Positions 1 through 8,855 of a stretch of 64,000 nucleotides of DNA are shown piece after piece (the stretch's first letter is position 1; every line of letters starts with the position of its first letter). The position numbers and the translations under genes are program-made. The stretch lies in NCBI GenBank assembly GCA_016713785.1, contig JADJOM010000001.1, forward strand, positions 744,001 through 808,000, read 5' to 3'. This DNA comes from Gemmatimonadota bacterium (GTDB taxonomy: Bacteria > Gemmatimonadota > Gemmatimonadetes > Gemmatimonadales > GWC2-71-9). The notes below the pieces were generated by a model, which was not told the origin of the DNA, did not search any database, and was given only the letters and a program-made list of their open reading frames with translations.

Positions 1-74
1 CCGAGGCGGGGTGAGGACTTGGCGGGAAGCGGGAAGCGGGATCCCGAAGCTACCGCAACTCCCGCGGGTCCGCC

Positions 75-146
75 GAGCCGCCCGGCCGCCCGGCCGCCGT
101 ACCGCCCTACCGCCGTACCGCCGTACCGCCTTACCGCCTTACCGCC
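75..146. repeat. Tandem array of nine 8-bp units
   Basis: Nine consecutive octamers all end in CCGCC: GAGCCGCC, CGGCCGCC twice, then six units of the form NTACCGCC. The array runs into the 3' end of the minus-strand permease, so the last codons and the TAA stop of that gene are made of repeat units. The first unit, GAGCCGCC, occurs again three times in tandem at 52734-52757. Confidence 0.9.
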
Positions 147-1492
147 CACCGCTTCCAGCCGTAGTACACCGGCACGCCCGAGAGAATCACCACGACGTCG
201 ACCACGAACGCCTTCGGTTCCGACACCAGGTAGTTGCCGAGCAGGAAGAGCGACCCCGCCAGGAAGAGCAGCGGCACCACCGGATAGCCCGCCGTGCGGT
301 ACGGCCGCGGCAGGTCCGGCCGGGTACGCCGCAGCACGAAGACCGCCGCCACCGCCAGGGCATAGAATGGCCAGATGCCGATGACGAACTGGTCCGCCAG
401 TTCGGTGAAGGTCTTGATCAGCACGAAGATCACGCCGAGGACCGCGGCCAGGAGGATCGCGGCGGTGGGGGCGCCGGTGCGCTCGTCCACCCGGGCGATC
501 GCCTTGGGGAAGAGTCCGTCCTCCGCCATCGCGAAGAAGATCCGCGGCGCCGTCATCATGGAACCGTTGAGGGTACCGAAGGTGCTCACCGCTACCGCGG
601 CCGAGATGGCCACGATGCCGGCCGGCCCGATCAGCAGGCTGGCCACGTCGGCGGCGACCAGCTCCGCCTGCTGCATCGCCGTGATCGGGATGAGGTAGAG
701 GTACACCAGGTTGGCGCCGAGGTAGAGCACCACCACGATCGACGTGCCGATGACCAGCGCCCGCGGCAGGGTGCGCTGCGGGTCCTTCACCTCGCCACCC
801 ACGAACGCCAGGTCGGCCCAGCCATCGTAGGCCCAGAGGATCGAGACCATCGCCAGCAGGAAGGGCGAGGCGGCCACCGCCGCCCGCTGGTCCAGCATCG
901 GGCCGGCGCCCAGCCCATCGCCCAGCAGGAAGCCGAGGACGATGAGCGCGGCGAGCGCGCCCACCTTGAAGGCCGTACTCAGGTTCTGGATCACCGCGCC
1001 GCGCTTGATGCCGAAGTAGTTGACCGCGGCCACCAGGATGATGAAGCCGGCGCCGAGGGCCTGGTCCCCCCGCACCGGCAGGCCCAGCACCGGGGCGGCG
1101 GGGTCGAGTCCCACGGTGCGCAGCGAATAGGCCGAGGCGGTGATCCCGATGGCGCCGTAGGCGCCGGGGCGGATGATGAGCAGCTCGGCCCAGCCGAACA
1201 GGAAGGCGGTCAGCGGCCCGAACGCCTCGCGCAGGAAGACGTACATCCCCCCGCTGCGCGGGAAGGCGGCCGCCAGCTCCGCGTAGGTGAGCGCGCCGCA
1301 CACCGCCACCACGCCGCCCACCACCCAGGCCAGCAGGAAGAGCGGGACGTCGTCGATCCGCTGGGCCACCGAGGCCGGGGTGCGGAAGATGCCGCTGCCG
1401 ATGGTGGAGCCCACCAGCACCGCCACGGCGCTCCACAGGCCGAGGCGGCGGGACAACCGTTCGCCCCAGGGATCGCGGGGGGATTCTGTCAT
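131..1492 (-). CDS. APC-superfamily amino acid permease
   Basis: A 453-aa inner-membrane protein with about twelve hydrophobic segments. The N-terminal GSTIGSGIFRTPA motif is the substrate-binding loop of TM1 in amino acid/polyamine/organocation permeases, so it should import or exchange amino acids using an ion gradient. Length fits the family. The C-terminus (AVRR) is encoded by the octamer repeat at 75-146, so the last residues are probably not conserved. It is divergent from ctaAB with 172 bp between starts. The substrate cannot be told from sequence. Confidence 0.9.
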   Translation of the reverse strand: MTESPRDPWGERLSRRLGLWSAVAVLVGSTIGSGIFRTPASVAQRIDDVPLFLLAWVVGGVVAVCGALTYAELAAAFPRSGGMYVFLREAFGPLTAFLFGWAELLIIRPGAYGAIGITASAYSLRTVGLDPAAPVLGLPVRGDQALGAGFIILVAAVNYFGIKRGAVIQNLSTAFKVGALAALIVLGFLLGDGLGAGPMLDQRAAVAASPFLLAMVSILWAYDGWADLAFVGGEVKDPQRTLPRALVIGTSIVVVLYLGANLVYLYLIPITAMQQAELVAADVASLLIGPAGIVAISAAVAVSTFGTLNGSMMTAPRIFFAMAEDGLFPKAIARVDERTGAPTAAILLAAVLGVIFVLIKTFTELADQFVIGIWPFYALAVAAVFVLRRTRPDLPRPYRTAGYPVVPLLFLAGSLFLLGNYLVSEPKAFVVDVVVILSGVPVYYGWKRWAVRR

Positions 1493-1572
1493 GACAGACC
1501 GAGGGTCGGGAGGGGAGTGCCCTGCGCTGGAATCGACTGGCTAAAGCATGAACTTGCCTTGAGTTGCCGCGC

Positions 1573-1602
1573 TTGACAACCCGTGTCCCAAGCCCGTTCT
1601 TT
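1573..1602 (+). promoter_or_regulatory. Possible sigma70 promoter of ctaAB
   Basis: A perfect -35 box TTGACA (1573-1578) lies 18 bp before TTCTTT (1597-1602), a poor -10. The leader to the ATG at 1665 holds a C/G hairpin (about 1604-1621). The -35 is good and the -10 weak, so the call is tentative. Confidence 0.3.
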
Positions 1603-1664
1603 CCCCCCCGCAGCCGGGGGGACCGGCGGCACCCGGCAGCACCGAAATCTCCGGAGTCACAGGC

Positions 1665-3614
1665 ATGAATGAGCAGGCCGCTGGCGGCGCCCAAGGGTAC
1701 CGCCGTGTAGCCCTGATGGCGGCCGGCCTCGCGGTCGGACTGATCACGCTGGGCGGGATCACCCGCATCGCCGGGGCCGGGATGGGGTGCGGGCCGGACT
1801 GGCCGCTCTGCAACGGCCGGCTGTTCCCGAACCTCGCCGACCCGCTCGAGCTGATCGAGTGGAGCCACCGCTGGGTGGCGGCGATGCTCTCCGCCATGGT
1901 GGTGTGCCTCGCCGCGCTGAGCTGGAAGCGGCACCGCACCGACGCCTTCCTCCGCGGCCCCGCGTACGCCTCCCTCCTCGTGCTCGCGCTGCAGGTGATC
2001 CTCGGCGCCGTCACGGTCAAGTACTTCAACGCCGCCCCGACGGTGGTCATCCACCTGACCAACGCGATGGTGCTCCTGGCCATCCTGGTGGTGGCGGTGC
2101 TCCGCGGCGGGGAACGGCTCCGTGGCGAACCGGTGGTGCCCGGGCGCCCACTGACCGGGGCCGCCATCGGCACCGGCTTCGCGTTCGTGGTGCTCACCTT
2201 CGGGGCCTTCGTCGCCAACTACGACGCCGGGCACTACTGCCTCGGGTTCCCGCTCTGCGGCGGCGGCTACACCCCGCCCGCGGAGGCGCTGGGCCGGGTG
2301 CACTACGTGCACCGGGTGCTCGCCTTCCTGTTCGTGGGGCACGCGCTCGGCATGGCCTTCGGCGCCGGGAAGCTGCGGGGTGAGGGCGCGGCTCCCTACC
2401 GCCGCGCCGCCTGGTGGCTCGCGGGCCTGGCCGTCCTGCAGGTGACCGTCGGGGCGGCCATGATGCTCCAGATGATGCCCACCTGGCTGCGCGCCGGACA
2501 CCTGCTGGTGGGCTCGCTGGTGTGGGTGGCGTCGGTGGTGCTGGTGTTCCGCTCCCGGCGGGTGCTCGACACCCGGGGCGCGGTCCAGCGCGACCCGGCC
2601 AACGACCCGGGCGGCATCATCGGGGCCGCCTCGGTGGCCATGGACGCGCCCGCGCCCGCACCCGCGCCGGTGGCGGTGTGGAAGGACCTGGTGACGCTCA
2701 CCAAGCCGCGGATCATCTCGCTGCTGCTGCTGACGACCATCGCCCCGATGTTCATCACGGGGCGCGGCATGCCGTCGCTGGCCCTGGTGCTCTGGGTGCT
2801 GCTCGGCGGCTACCTGATGGCGGGTGGGGCCAACACCGTCAACATGTGGTTCGACCGGGACATCGACAACCTCATGTCGCGCACCCGGCTGCGGCCCATT
2901 CCGTCGGGGCGGATCCCGGCCTGGGCGGCGCTCGCCTTCGGGCTGGGCCAGGGCGCGGTGGCGTTCTGGATCTTCTGGCGCCAGGTCAATCCGCTCTCCG
3001 CCTGGCTCGCCTTCGGCGGCTACCTCTTCTACGTGGTGATCTACACCGCCTGGCTCAAGCGGCTCACCACCCAGAACATCGTGATCGGCGGCGCGGCCGG
3101 CGCCTTCCCGCCCCTGGTGGGGTGGACGGCCATGACCGGGTCGCTCGACCTGCCCGCCATCTACCTCTTTGCCATCATCTTCTTCTGGACCCCGCCCCAC
3201 TTCTGGGCGCTGGCCCTGATCAAGCGGCAGGAGTACGCCAAGGCGGGCGTACCCATGATGCCGGTGGTCTCGGGCGAGCACTGGACCAAGGTCCAGATGC
3301 TGGCCTACACGCTGATGCTGATCCCGCTCACCGTGATGCCCACGGTGTTCGGGGCGCTGGGCCTGTTCTACGCGGCGGCCGCGCTGGCGCTGGGCGGCAG
3401 GCTGCTGTGGCTCAGCATCCGGGTGCTGCGGGAGCAGGGCGTCTCCCCGACGACGTGGAAGATGTACAAGTTCTCCCTGCTCTACCTGGCCCTGCTGTTC
3501 GTGGCCATGGGCGTGGACCGCGCCCTGCCCTTCGGGCACCGGTTCGAGCGTGGGGACGTGCTGATCCTTGACCGCCCTGAGGACGGCTGGCCCACCCCCC
3601 GCTGGACGCCCTGA
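1665..3614 (+). CDS. ctaAB: Fused heme A synthase / protoheme IX farnesyltransferase (CtaA-CtaB)
   Basis: A 649-aa inner-membrane fusion. Residues about 10-300 are a COX15/CtaA heme A synthase with the paired-cysteine loops CGPDWPLC and CLGFPLC. A proline/alanine linker (PAPAPAPAPV) follows, and residues about 340-640 are a UbiA-type heme O synthase with the Asp-rich prenyl-diphosphate motif NMWFDRDIDN and the second motif YTAWLKR. Together the halves farnesylate heme B to heme O and oxidise it to heme A for aa3-type cytochrome oxidases. Fusing consecutive enzymes would allow channelling. No oxidase subunits are adjacent; a strong terminator follows. Confidence 0.95.
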   Translation: MNEQAAGGAQGYRRVALMAAGLAVGLITLGGITRIAGAGMGCGPDWPLCNGRLFPNLADPLELIEWSHRWVAAMLSAMVVCLAALSWKRHRTDAFLRGPAYASLLVLALQVILGAVTVKYFNAAPTVVIHLTNAMVLLAILVVAVLRGGERLRGEPVVPGRPLTGAAIGTGFAFVVLTFGAFVANYDAGHYCLGFPLCGGGYTPPAEALGRVHYVHRVLAFLFVGHALGMAFGAGKLRGEGAAPYRRAAWWLAGLAVLQVTVGAAMMLQMMPTWLRAGHLLVGSLVWVASVVLVFRSRRVLDTRGAVQRDPANDPGGIIGAASVAMDAPAPAPAPVAVWKDLVTLTKPRIISLLLLTTIAPMFITGRGMPSLALVLWVLLGGYLMAGGANTVNMWFDRDIDNLMSRTRLRPIPSGRIPAWAALAFGLGQGAVAFWIFWRQVNPLSAWLAFGGYLFYVVIYTAWLKRLTTQNIVIGGAAGAFPPLVGWTAMTGSLDLPAIYLFAIIFFWTPPHFWALALIKRQEYAKAGVPMMPVVSGEHWTKVQMLAYTLMLIPLTVMPTVFGALGLFYAAAALALGGRLLWLSIRVLREQGVSPTTWKMYKFSLLYLALLFVAMGVDRALPFGHRFERGDVLILDRPEDGWPTPRWTP

Positions 3615-3640
3615 CCCCGGTCTCCGCGCCAGGCATCGCC

Positions 3641-3679
3641 AAGGGGGGAGCGGGGTCGCGGCGACCCGGCTTCCCCCTT
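3641..3679 (+). terminator. Terminator hairpin after ctaAB
   Basis: The arms 3641-3659 and 3661-3679 are complementary at 17 of 19 positions with almost no loop, and a pyrimidine-rich stretch with TTT runs follows. It lies 27 bp after the ctaAB stop and 40 bp before the ABC exporter, so it separates the two units. Confidence 0.7.
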
Positions 3680-3718
3680 CCCCGTTTCGCCCCTCCCGTT
3701 TCCCGGTAGTTTTCGGCC

Positions 3719-5518
3719 ATGACGACGCCCACCGCCCCGCCCCGCCGCCGGCTGCGTTCACCCACGGCCCTCAAGCGGCTGCTGCCGCTCATCCGGCCGC
3801 ACCGCGCCGCGCTGGGCCTGGCGGTGTTCTGCCTGGTCACCAGCACGGCGGCGAGCCTGGCGTTCCCGCGGCTCACCGGGTGGCTCCTCGACGCCGCCTT
3901 CCTGCAGGGCGGCCGCGACCAGCTGGACCGGAAGGCGCTGCAGCTGATGGCGGTGGTGCTGGCCCAGGCGGCGCTCAACTACGGGCAGGCGTACCTGCTG
4001 GCGGCCACCGGCGAGCGGGCCATCGCCGGCCTGCGCACCGCGCTCTACAACCGGCTGCTCGAGTTCCCGGTGGGCTTCTTCGCCGAGCGCCGCACCGGCG
4101 AGCTGGTGAGCCGGCTGACCACCGACATCGGCCTGCTGCAGGGCACGGTGAGCCACCAGGTGGCGGAGTTCAGCCGCCAGCTGCTCACGCTGATCGGCGG
4201 CGTCACGATGCTCATCATCGTGCAGCCGCGGCTCACCCTCACCGCCCTGGCGGCGGTGCCCATCGCGGTGGGAGCCATCATCTTCTTCGGGCGGCGGCTG
4301 CGGCGGATGAGCACCGGGGTGCAGGACCGCGTGGCCGACGCCACGGCGGTGGCGGAGGAGGCGCTGGGCCAGATCCGCACCGTCCAGAGCTTCGTGCAGG
4401 AGGATCACGAGCGCCGCCGCTACGCCGCCCGCATCGACGAGGCGGTGACCGCGGCCCTGATCCGGGCCAAGGTCCGGGGGGTATTCTTCGGGGTGATCAC
4501 CCTGGCCACCTTCACCGCCATCGTCGTGGTGCTGTGGCAGGGTGGCCGCCTGGTCCTTGACGGCAAGCTCACCCCCGGCACCCTGTTCACGTTCATGATC
4601 TACACCATCATGATCGCCGGGGCGGTCGCCTCGCTGGTGTCCTTCTTCAGCAACTACCAGGAATCGATCGGGGCGGCCGAACGGGTGTTCGAGCTGCTGG
4701 AGCAGCCCAGCGCGATCGCGGACCCCGTGGGCGCGGCGCCGCTCGCCCAGCCGGCGGCCGGCCGGGTGGCACTCGAGGGGGTGGGATTCCAGTACCGCCC
4801 CGGGGCCGACGAGCGCTGGGCGCTGCGGGGGGTGTCGCTCTCCGTGGCCCCCGGTGAAGTGGTCGCCTTGGTAGGCCCCTCTGGCGCCGGGAAGACCACC
4901 CTGGTGTCGCTGCTGCCGCGCTTCTGGGATGTCACCGAGGGCCGGGTGACGCTCGACGGCCGGGACGTGCGGGAGATTCCCCTTGCCGACCTGCGCCAGA
5001 GCATCGGCCTGGTGCCCCAGGAGCCGGCCCTGTTCAGCGGCAGCATCCGGGAGAACATCGCGTACGCCCGGCCCGGGGCCGCCCTGGCGGAGATCGAGGC
5101 GGCGGCCCGGGCCGCTCATGCGCATGAATTCGTCGAGCGCCTGCCCCAGGGCTATGACACCCTGGTGGGGGAGCGCGGCGTGAAGCTCTCCGGCGGGCAG
5201 CGGCAGCGGATCGCCATCGCGCGGGCCATCCTGAAGGATCCCAGGGTGCTTATCCTGGACGAGGCCACCAGCAGCCTGGACACCGAGAGCGAGCGACTGA
5301 TCGAGGATGCGCTGGAGCGGCTGCTGGTGGGCCGTTCCACCCTGATCATCGCCCATCGGCTGAGCACCGTGCGCCGCGCCGACCGGCTGGTGGTGCTGGA
5401 GCACGGGCGCATCGTGGAACAGGGGAACCACGCGGAGCTGCTGGCCCAGGGCGGCCTGTACGCCCGGCTGTACCAGCACCAGTTCCGGGAGGACGACCCC
5501 GAGGCAGTGCTCCGCTAG
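3719..5518 (+). CDS. MsbA-like ABC exporter (fused permease-ATPase)
   Basis: A 599-aa half-transporter. Residues about 20-310 form a six-helix exporter domain; about 345-590 form the nucleotide-binding domain with Walker A GPSGAGKTT, signature LSGGQRQRIAIARA, Walker B VLILDEATSSLD and the switch His in IIAHRLSTVRRAD. It should act as a homodimer exporting a lipid, lipopolysaccharide intermediate or drug. The hydrophobic domain includes the conserved FPVGFFAERRTGELVSRL loop of the MsbA/BmrA group. It stands alone between two terminators, so its substrate is open. Confidence 0.93.
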   Translation: MTTPTAPPRRRLRSPTALKRLLPLIRPHRAALGLAVFCLVTSTAASLAFPRLTGWLLDAAFLQGGRDQLDRKALQLMAVVLAQAALNYGQAYLLAATGERAIAGLRTALYNRLLEFPVGFFAERRTGELVSRLTTDIGLLQGTVSHQVAEFSRQLLTLIGGVTMLIIVQPRLTLTALAAVPIAVGAIIFFGRRLRRMSTGVQDRVADATAVAEEALGQIRTVQSFVQEDHERRRYAARIDEAVTAALIRAKVRGVFFGVITLATFTAIVVVLWQGGRLVLDGKLTPGTLFTFMIYTIMIAGAVASLVSFFSNYQESIGAAERVFELLEQPSAIADPVGAAPLAQPAAGRVALEGVGFQYRPGADERWALRGVSLSVAPGEVVALVGPSGAGKTTLVSLLPRFWDVTEGRVTLDGRDVREIPLADLRQSIGLVPQEPALFSGSIRENIAYARPGAALAEIEAAARAAHAHEFVERLPQGYDTLVGERGVKLSGGQRQRIAIARAILKDPRVLILDEATSSLDTESERLIEDALERLLVGRSTLIIAHRLSTVRRADRLVVLEHGRIVEQGNHAELLAQGGLYARLYQHQFREDDPEAVLR

Positions 5519-5687
5519 TCCGTTGTGCAACAGCGGCCCACTGGGAATGGCCGCCGGATGGACCCTTCGGCCCTGCGGACCTCCGCCCTGGCCGTGGTGG
5601 TGCTGCCTCTGGAAACCAGCCCCTCCACGTGATAGGCTTATCGGTCACTCGGGTACCCCCCTTTCGCTTCCCAGCCCAGACGGTTCC

Positions 5688-7085
5688 ATGCGCCTGTTGT
5701 TGCCTCGCCTTGCATCGGTGGCGGCCCTGCTGGTGGCCGCCTCGCTCGGATGCGATTCCGACGATTCCACGAATCCATCACCGCCAGCCCGGTTCGTCGG
5801 GGCAAGCGTCAACCCGAACGTGAACAACCTGATCAGCGCCTCGGTGACCATCACCGCCGTCGGGTACGACAGCGCCTATGTCCGCTTCTGGCACGACAGC
5901 GCCACCCCGGGGCGCACCCCTTCCTATCCGTTCCTGGCCGACTCGGTGCTGACGCTGCCGGTGCTGGGCCTGGACACCGCGTCCGCCTATGCCTTCGAGG
6001 TGATGCTCGAGCGGAAGGGAAAGAAGGCCCGTCCGGCCGATACCCTCGGGTTTGCCAGCGGTTCACTCCCCGCCTGGGTCCCCGTCGTCGGCACCATCGG
6101 CACCGACACCCTCCCCGGATACCTGCTGCTCAGCCTGCCCAATGGTCCGGTGATCATCGACAATGCCGGGAAGGTGGTCTGGTACCGGTTCCGGCCCGGC
6201 GGGGTGCTGGGCTCGTGGACCGGGCAGCCGGATGGCTCCTACACCTGGCTGAGCGCAGCGGATTCCTCCGGGTACTACATCCACGATGTGCTGGGGGAGG
6301 AAACCGGCCGGCTGGCCTGCGTGGGCTACAAGACCAGGTTTCACGACGTCCTGGTGCAGGCCAGCGGCGACGTCTGGATCATGTGCGATGAGGAGACGGT
6401 CGAGGACCTGACCGCCTACGGGGGCATCGACACGGCCCGGGTGACCAGCACCGTCGTGCAGCACCTCGACCCGTCGGGCCAGGTGGCGTTCCAGTGGCGC
6501 TCGATCGACCACCTCTCGTTTGCCGAGAGCGATCCTTCCCTGCTCACCGGCGTGGCGGTCAACTTCACCCACGGCAACGCCATCGAGATGGACGCGGACG
6601 GACTGCCGCTGGTGTCGTTCCGCAGCCTCGACGAGATCGTGAAGATCGACACCACCACCGGGAACATCGTGTGGCGCCTCGGTGGCCTGGCCAGCGACTT
6701 CACCATCCAGGGCGACATCAAGGGCGCCTTCCAGCGCCAGCACGGGCTGCGGGTGGTGGGGCAGGATCACCTGCAGTTCCTCGACAACGGCACCCAGATC
6801 CCGAGCCGCCTGGTGCGCTACACGCTGGACACCCTGGCCATGACCGCCACGCTGGACTGGGAGTTCATCGATGCGCCCACGACCTTCGCCGCCGTGGGCG
6901 GTGCCACCCAGGTCCTCTCCAACGGCGGCGCCCTCGTGACCTTCGGCCCGGCTGGCCGGGTGATCGAGGTCGATCCCGATGGCAATCGGACCTGGGAGCT
7001 GAGCGGCATCAACGGCAGCTACGTCTTCCGGGCCCAGCGGCTGACGTCGCTGTACTTCCCCGCCAGGGGCCCCGAGCACCGCTAG
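5688..7085 (+). CDS. Arylsulfotransferase (ASST)-like lipoprotein
   Basis: A 465-aa exported protein. I start it at ATG 5688 because this gives a clean lipoprotein signal (MRLLLPRL followed by a hydrophobic stretch and lipobox SLGC). The body is a beta-propeller of the arylsulfotransferase family: FTHGNAIEMDADG and the later QRQHGLRV segment carry histidines at the positions used by ASST enzymes, which move sulfate between phenols. An N-terminal fibronectin-like region (about 35-130) precedes the propeller. Enzymatic sulfotransfer is inferred from family only. A perfect terminator follows. Confidence 0.8.
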   Translation: MRLLLPRLASVAALLVAASLGCDSDDSTNPSPPARFVGASVNPNVNNLISASVTITAVGYDSAYVRFWHDSATPGRTPSYPFLADSVLTLPVLGLDTASAYAFEVMLERKGKKARPADTLGFASGSLPAWVPVVGTIGTDTLPGYLLLSLPNGPVIIDNAGKVVWYRFRPGGVLGSWTGQPDGSYTWLSAADSSGYYIHDVLGEETGRLACVGYKTRFHDVLVQASGDVWIMCDEETVEDLTAYGGIDTARVTSTVVQHLDPSGQVAFQWRSIDHLSFAESDPSLLTGVAVNFTHGNAIEMDADGLPLVSFRSLDEIVKIDTTTGNIVWRLGGLASDFTIQGDIKGAFQRQHGLRVVGQDHLQFLDNGTQIPSRLVRYTLDTLAMTATLDWEFIDAPTTFAAVGGATQVLSNGGALVTFGPAGRVIEVDPDGNRTWELSGINGSYVFRAQRLTSLYFPARGPEHR

Positions 7086-7110
7086 GGCGCCCCCTCCGGG
7101 GTGGCAGGGC

Positions 7111-7146
7111 ACGGGCCCGGATCGCGCTTCCGCGATCCGGGCCCGT
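7111..7146 (+). terminator. Perfect 16-bp terminator hairpin
   Basis: The arms 7111-7126 and 7131-7146 are perfectly complementary around a CTTC tetraloop and are followed by a T-rich stretch (TTCCCTTTCTT). It lies 25 bp after the arylsulfotransferase-like gene. Confidence 0.9.
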
Positions 7147-7373
7147 TTCCCTTTCTTGGGCTTTTGGCCCCATCTCCGCGCTGTCCGTGACTGGCCGTTC
7201 CGGCTGCACCGCCTCTCATGGCTGGTCCGGACCACGCTGCGGCAGTTGGTCACGGCCCTCGGGGGTGCGCGGCTGGAGCTGTCCGGTTCCGCCCCGCGGG
7301 CGTGGGGAGCCGAGCGTCCCCGCACCTGGTGAACGCCCGCCCACCAGCTGCCGGCAGCACCTCCTGAAACGAG

Positions 7374-7406
7374 CCCGCCCCCGCCAGCGTGGCTGGCGGG
7401 GGCGGG
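7374..7406 (-). terminator. Terminator of the outer-membrane operon
   Basis: A perfect 15-bp stem (7374-7388 with 7392-7406) and a 3-nt loop lie 31 bp past the stop of the minus-strand lipoprotein gene, the last gene of the operon. The T-run on that strand is short (CGTTTC). Confidence 0.7.
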
Positions 7407-7437
7407 GGTCAGGCTGGCTCCGGAAGGAGCCGTCGGG

Positions 7438-8778
7438 CTACGGCTGGGTGATCGTCCAGCGAATGATGGCCGGCGCTGTGCCAGCGTACAGGTTGGCAAT
7501 GAGGTATGAAGTGCCGGCCGGAAGGGCACAGGTCAGATTTTCCGGGTTGGCGCCGGTGGCGCCGGCAAATCCGCAGATGAACCCGGTGACCCCACCGTCG
7601 ACTGCCAGGAGGTCCACGTCGGCGCCGTTGTTCCAGGCCAGGTTGATCTGCAGCGTGGTCGGCGCGCCGAGCGTGATGGCATACACGCGGTCCTCGCCGG
7701 CAATGGCGGCGGCGAAGGGATCGCCGTTGTCGTACACGACCACCGAGGTGCCGGGGCCCGGAATCGGCAGCGCCGGGGCGGTATTGGGATCATCGGTGCC
7801 GGCCAGGCCTGCTCCGACGGTCACGTTCGACGCGGTCGGGACGCTGATGGCGGCGCCGAGCAGGAAGTCGAGGGCGATGTTGGCCAGGTCCGGCGCGCCG
7901 GTGAAGCCCGGCGGCGGGACGGTGGTGATGGAGTTGCTGTCGGGCGCCACCGCGGTGCCGAAGCCATCGTCACCACCGAAGGTCACGCCCGCGCCGGAGA
8001 CGAACTTGTAGCCGGCCGGCAGGGTGATGGTGAGCGCCGCGCCCGCCGCCGGCGTGGCCGACGAGAAGGTGGCCGCCACGCTGGCGATGGTCGGGGTGGT
8101 GAAGGTCACGCCCCCGGAGGTGGCAGTGTAGCCGCCGACGTCTCCATAGGAGATCATCAGGTTCGAGACGTTGATGGCGCCGTTGGCACTCGGCCCGGAC
8201 AGGAAGCTGATCTGGGTGCTGTCGGCGTTGATGCCGAGGGTCACGACGGTGGCGCCCGCGACGGTAACGGCGCTGGCCGGGGTGAACTTGAACCCCGCCC
8301 CCACGGTGGCGGTCACGGTGTCGCCGAGGTTCGGCGCCGCGTTCGACAGCGTGACGCTCGTGGCGGTGTCGGGCAGGATCCGGATGGGGATCACCAGCGA
8401 CTTGCCACCAGCGTTGATGGTGAAGCTGGTGTTGCCGAACTGCGCCGTCGCGGTCACTTCATAGCGGGCGCGGGTCCAGGGCGACGGACGCTTGGCGTTG
8501 CCGTCAACATCGTAGACGATGTTGTAGGCGGTGTCCTCGACCAAGGTGACGCCGGTGGGGTTGGCGGCGATGTTGAAGTTCGTCGCCTGGCGGTTGCCCT
8601 GCTCGTCGAGCGCCTCGACGATGATGCCCTTGGTGGAATCGGGGCGCAGGAAGATGGCGCTGGGGTTCGCGACCAGTTTATCCACGCCGTTCCGGAGTGA
8701 ATCGGTCGGATCGCCCTTGCAGGAGAGCGCGGCCAGCGCGGCAGCGAGCACGACCGTACCACGTGTCACACGGTTCAT
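7438..8778 (-). CDS. Surface lipoprotein with Ig-like repeats and PPC-like C-terminus
   Basis: A 446-aa protein with a lipoprotein signal (lipobox ALSC, Cys20), so it should be anchored in the envelope. The body is rich in Thr, Ser, Val and Gly and reads as a string of Ig/IPT-like beta domains (about 30-340). The C-terminal 100 residues (DRVYAITLGAPTTLQINLAW, then DVDLLAVD) resemble a bacterial pre-peptidase C-terminal domain, which usually sits at the end of secreted proteins. It is last in the five-gene minus-strand operon, 77 bp behind the GWxTD gene. A structural or adhesive role is my inference; no catalytic motif is visible. Confidence 0.75.
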   Translation of the reverse strand: MNRVTRGTVVLAAALAALSCKGDPTDSLRNGVDKLVANPSAIFLRPDSTKGIIVEALDEQGNRQATNFNIAANPTGVTLVEDTAYNIVYDVDGNAKRPSPWTRARYEVTATAQFGNTSFTINAGGKSLVIPIRILPDTATSVTLSNAAPNLGDTVTATVGAGFKFTPASAVTVAGATVVTLGINADSTQISFLSGPSANGAINVSNLMISYGDVGGYTATSGGVTFTTPTIASVAATFSSATPAAGAALTITLPAGYKFVSGAGVTFGGDDGFGTAVAPDSNSITTVPPPGFTGAPDLANIALDFLLGAAISVPTASNVTVGAGLAGTDDPNTAPALPIPGPGTSVVVYDNGDPFAAAIAGEDRVYAITLGAPTTLQINLAWNNGADVDLLAVDGGVTGFICGFAGATGANPENLTCALPAGTSYLIANLYAGTAPAIIRWTITQP

Positions 8779-8855
8779 GACTGTCTACCTCATTCAGAAG
8801 TCGGAAACTTGAGCACCGCTCGCCTGGAACGGGTCCTGCCGTGATCCTGCGTTGG

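Larger units (their letters stand above)
7086..7437. other. Intergenic region between convergent genes
   Basis: This 352-bp gap holds one terminator for each flanking gene (7111-7146 for the plus strand, 7374-7406 for the minus strand). The 230 bp between them contain no convincing gene, promoter or RNA. Confidence 0.6.

Noticed and set aside
1..16. Partial third copy of the dispersed repeat at the window edge
   Set aside because: Only a short GGGGTGAGGA-like match to the end of the element; too short in GC-rich DNA to claim.
11..1576. Long plus-strand frame antisense to the permease (521 codons)
   Set aside because: It mirrors the permease on the other strand, is His/Arg/Gly-rich and has no family features; a GC-rich shadow.
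3641..3679. Third copy of the dispersed repeat
   Set aside because: It shares GGGGAGCG and GCGACCCGG with copy B, but the similarity is explained by the terminator stem and breaks down outside it.
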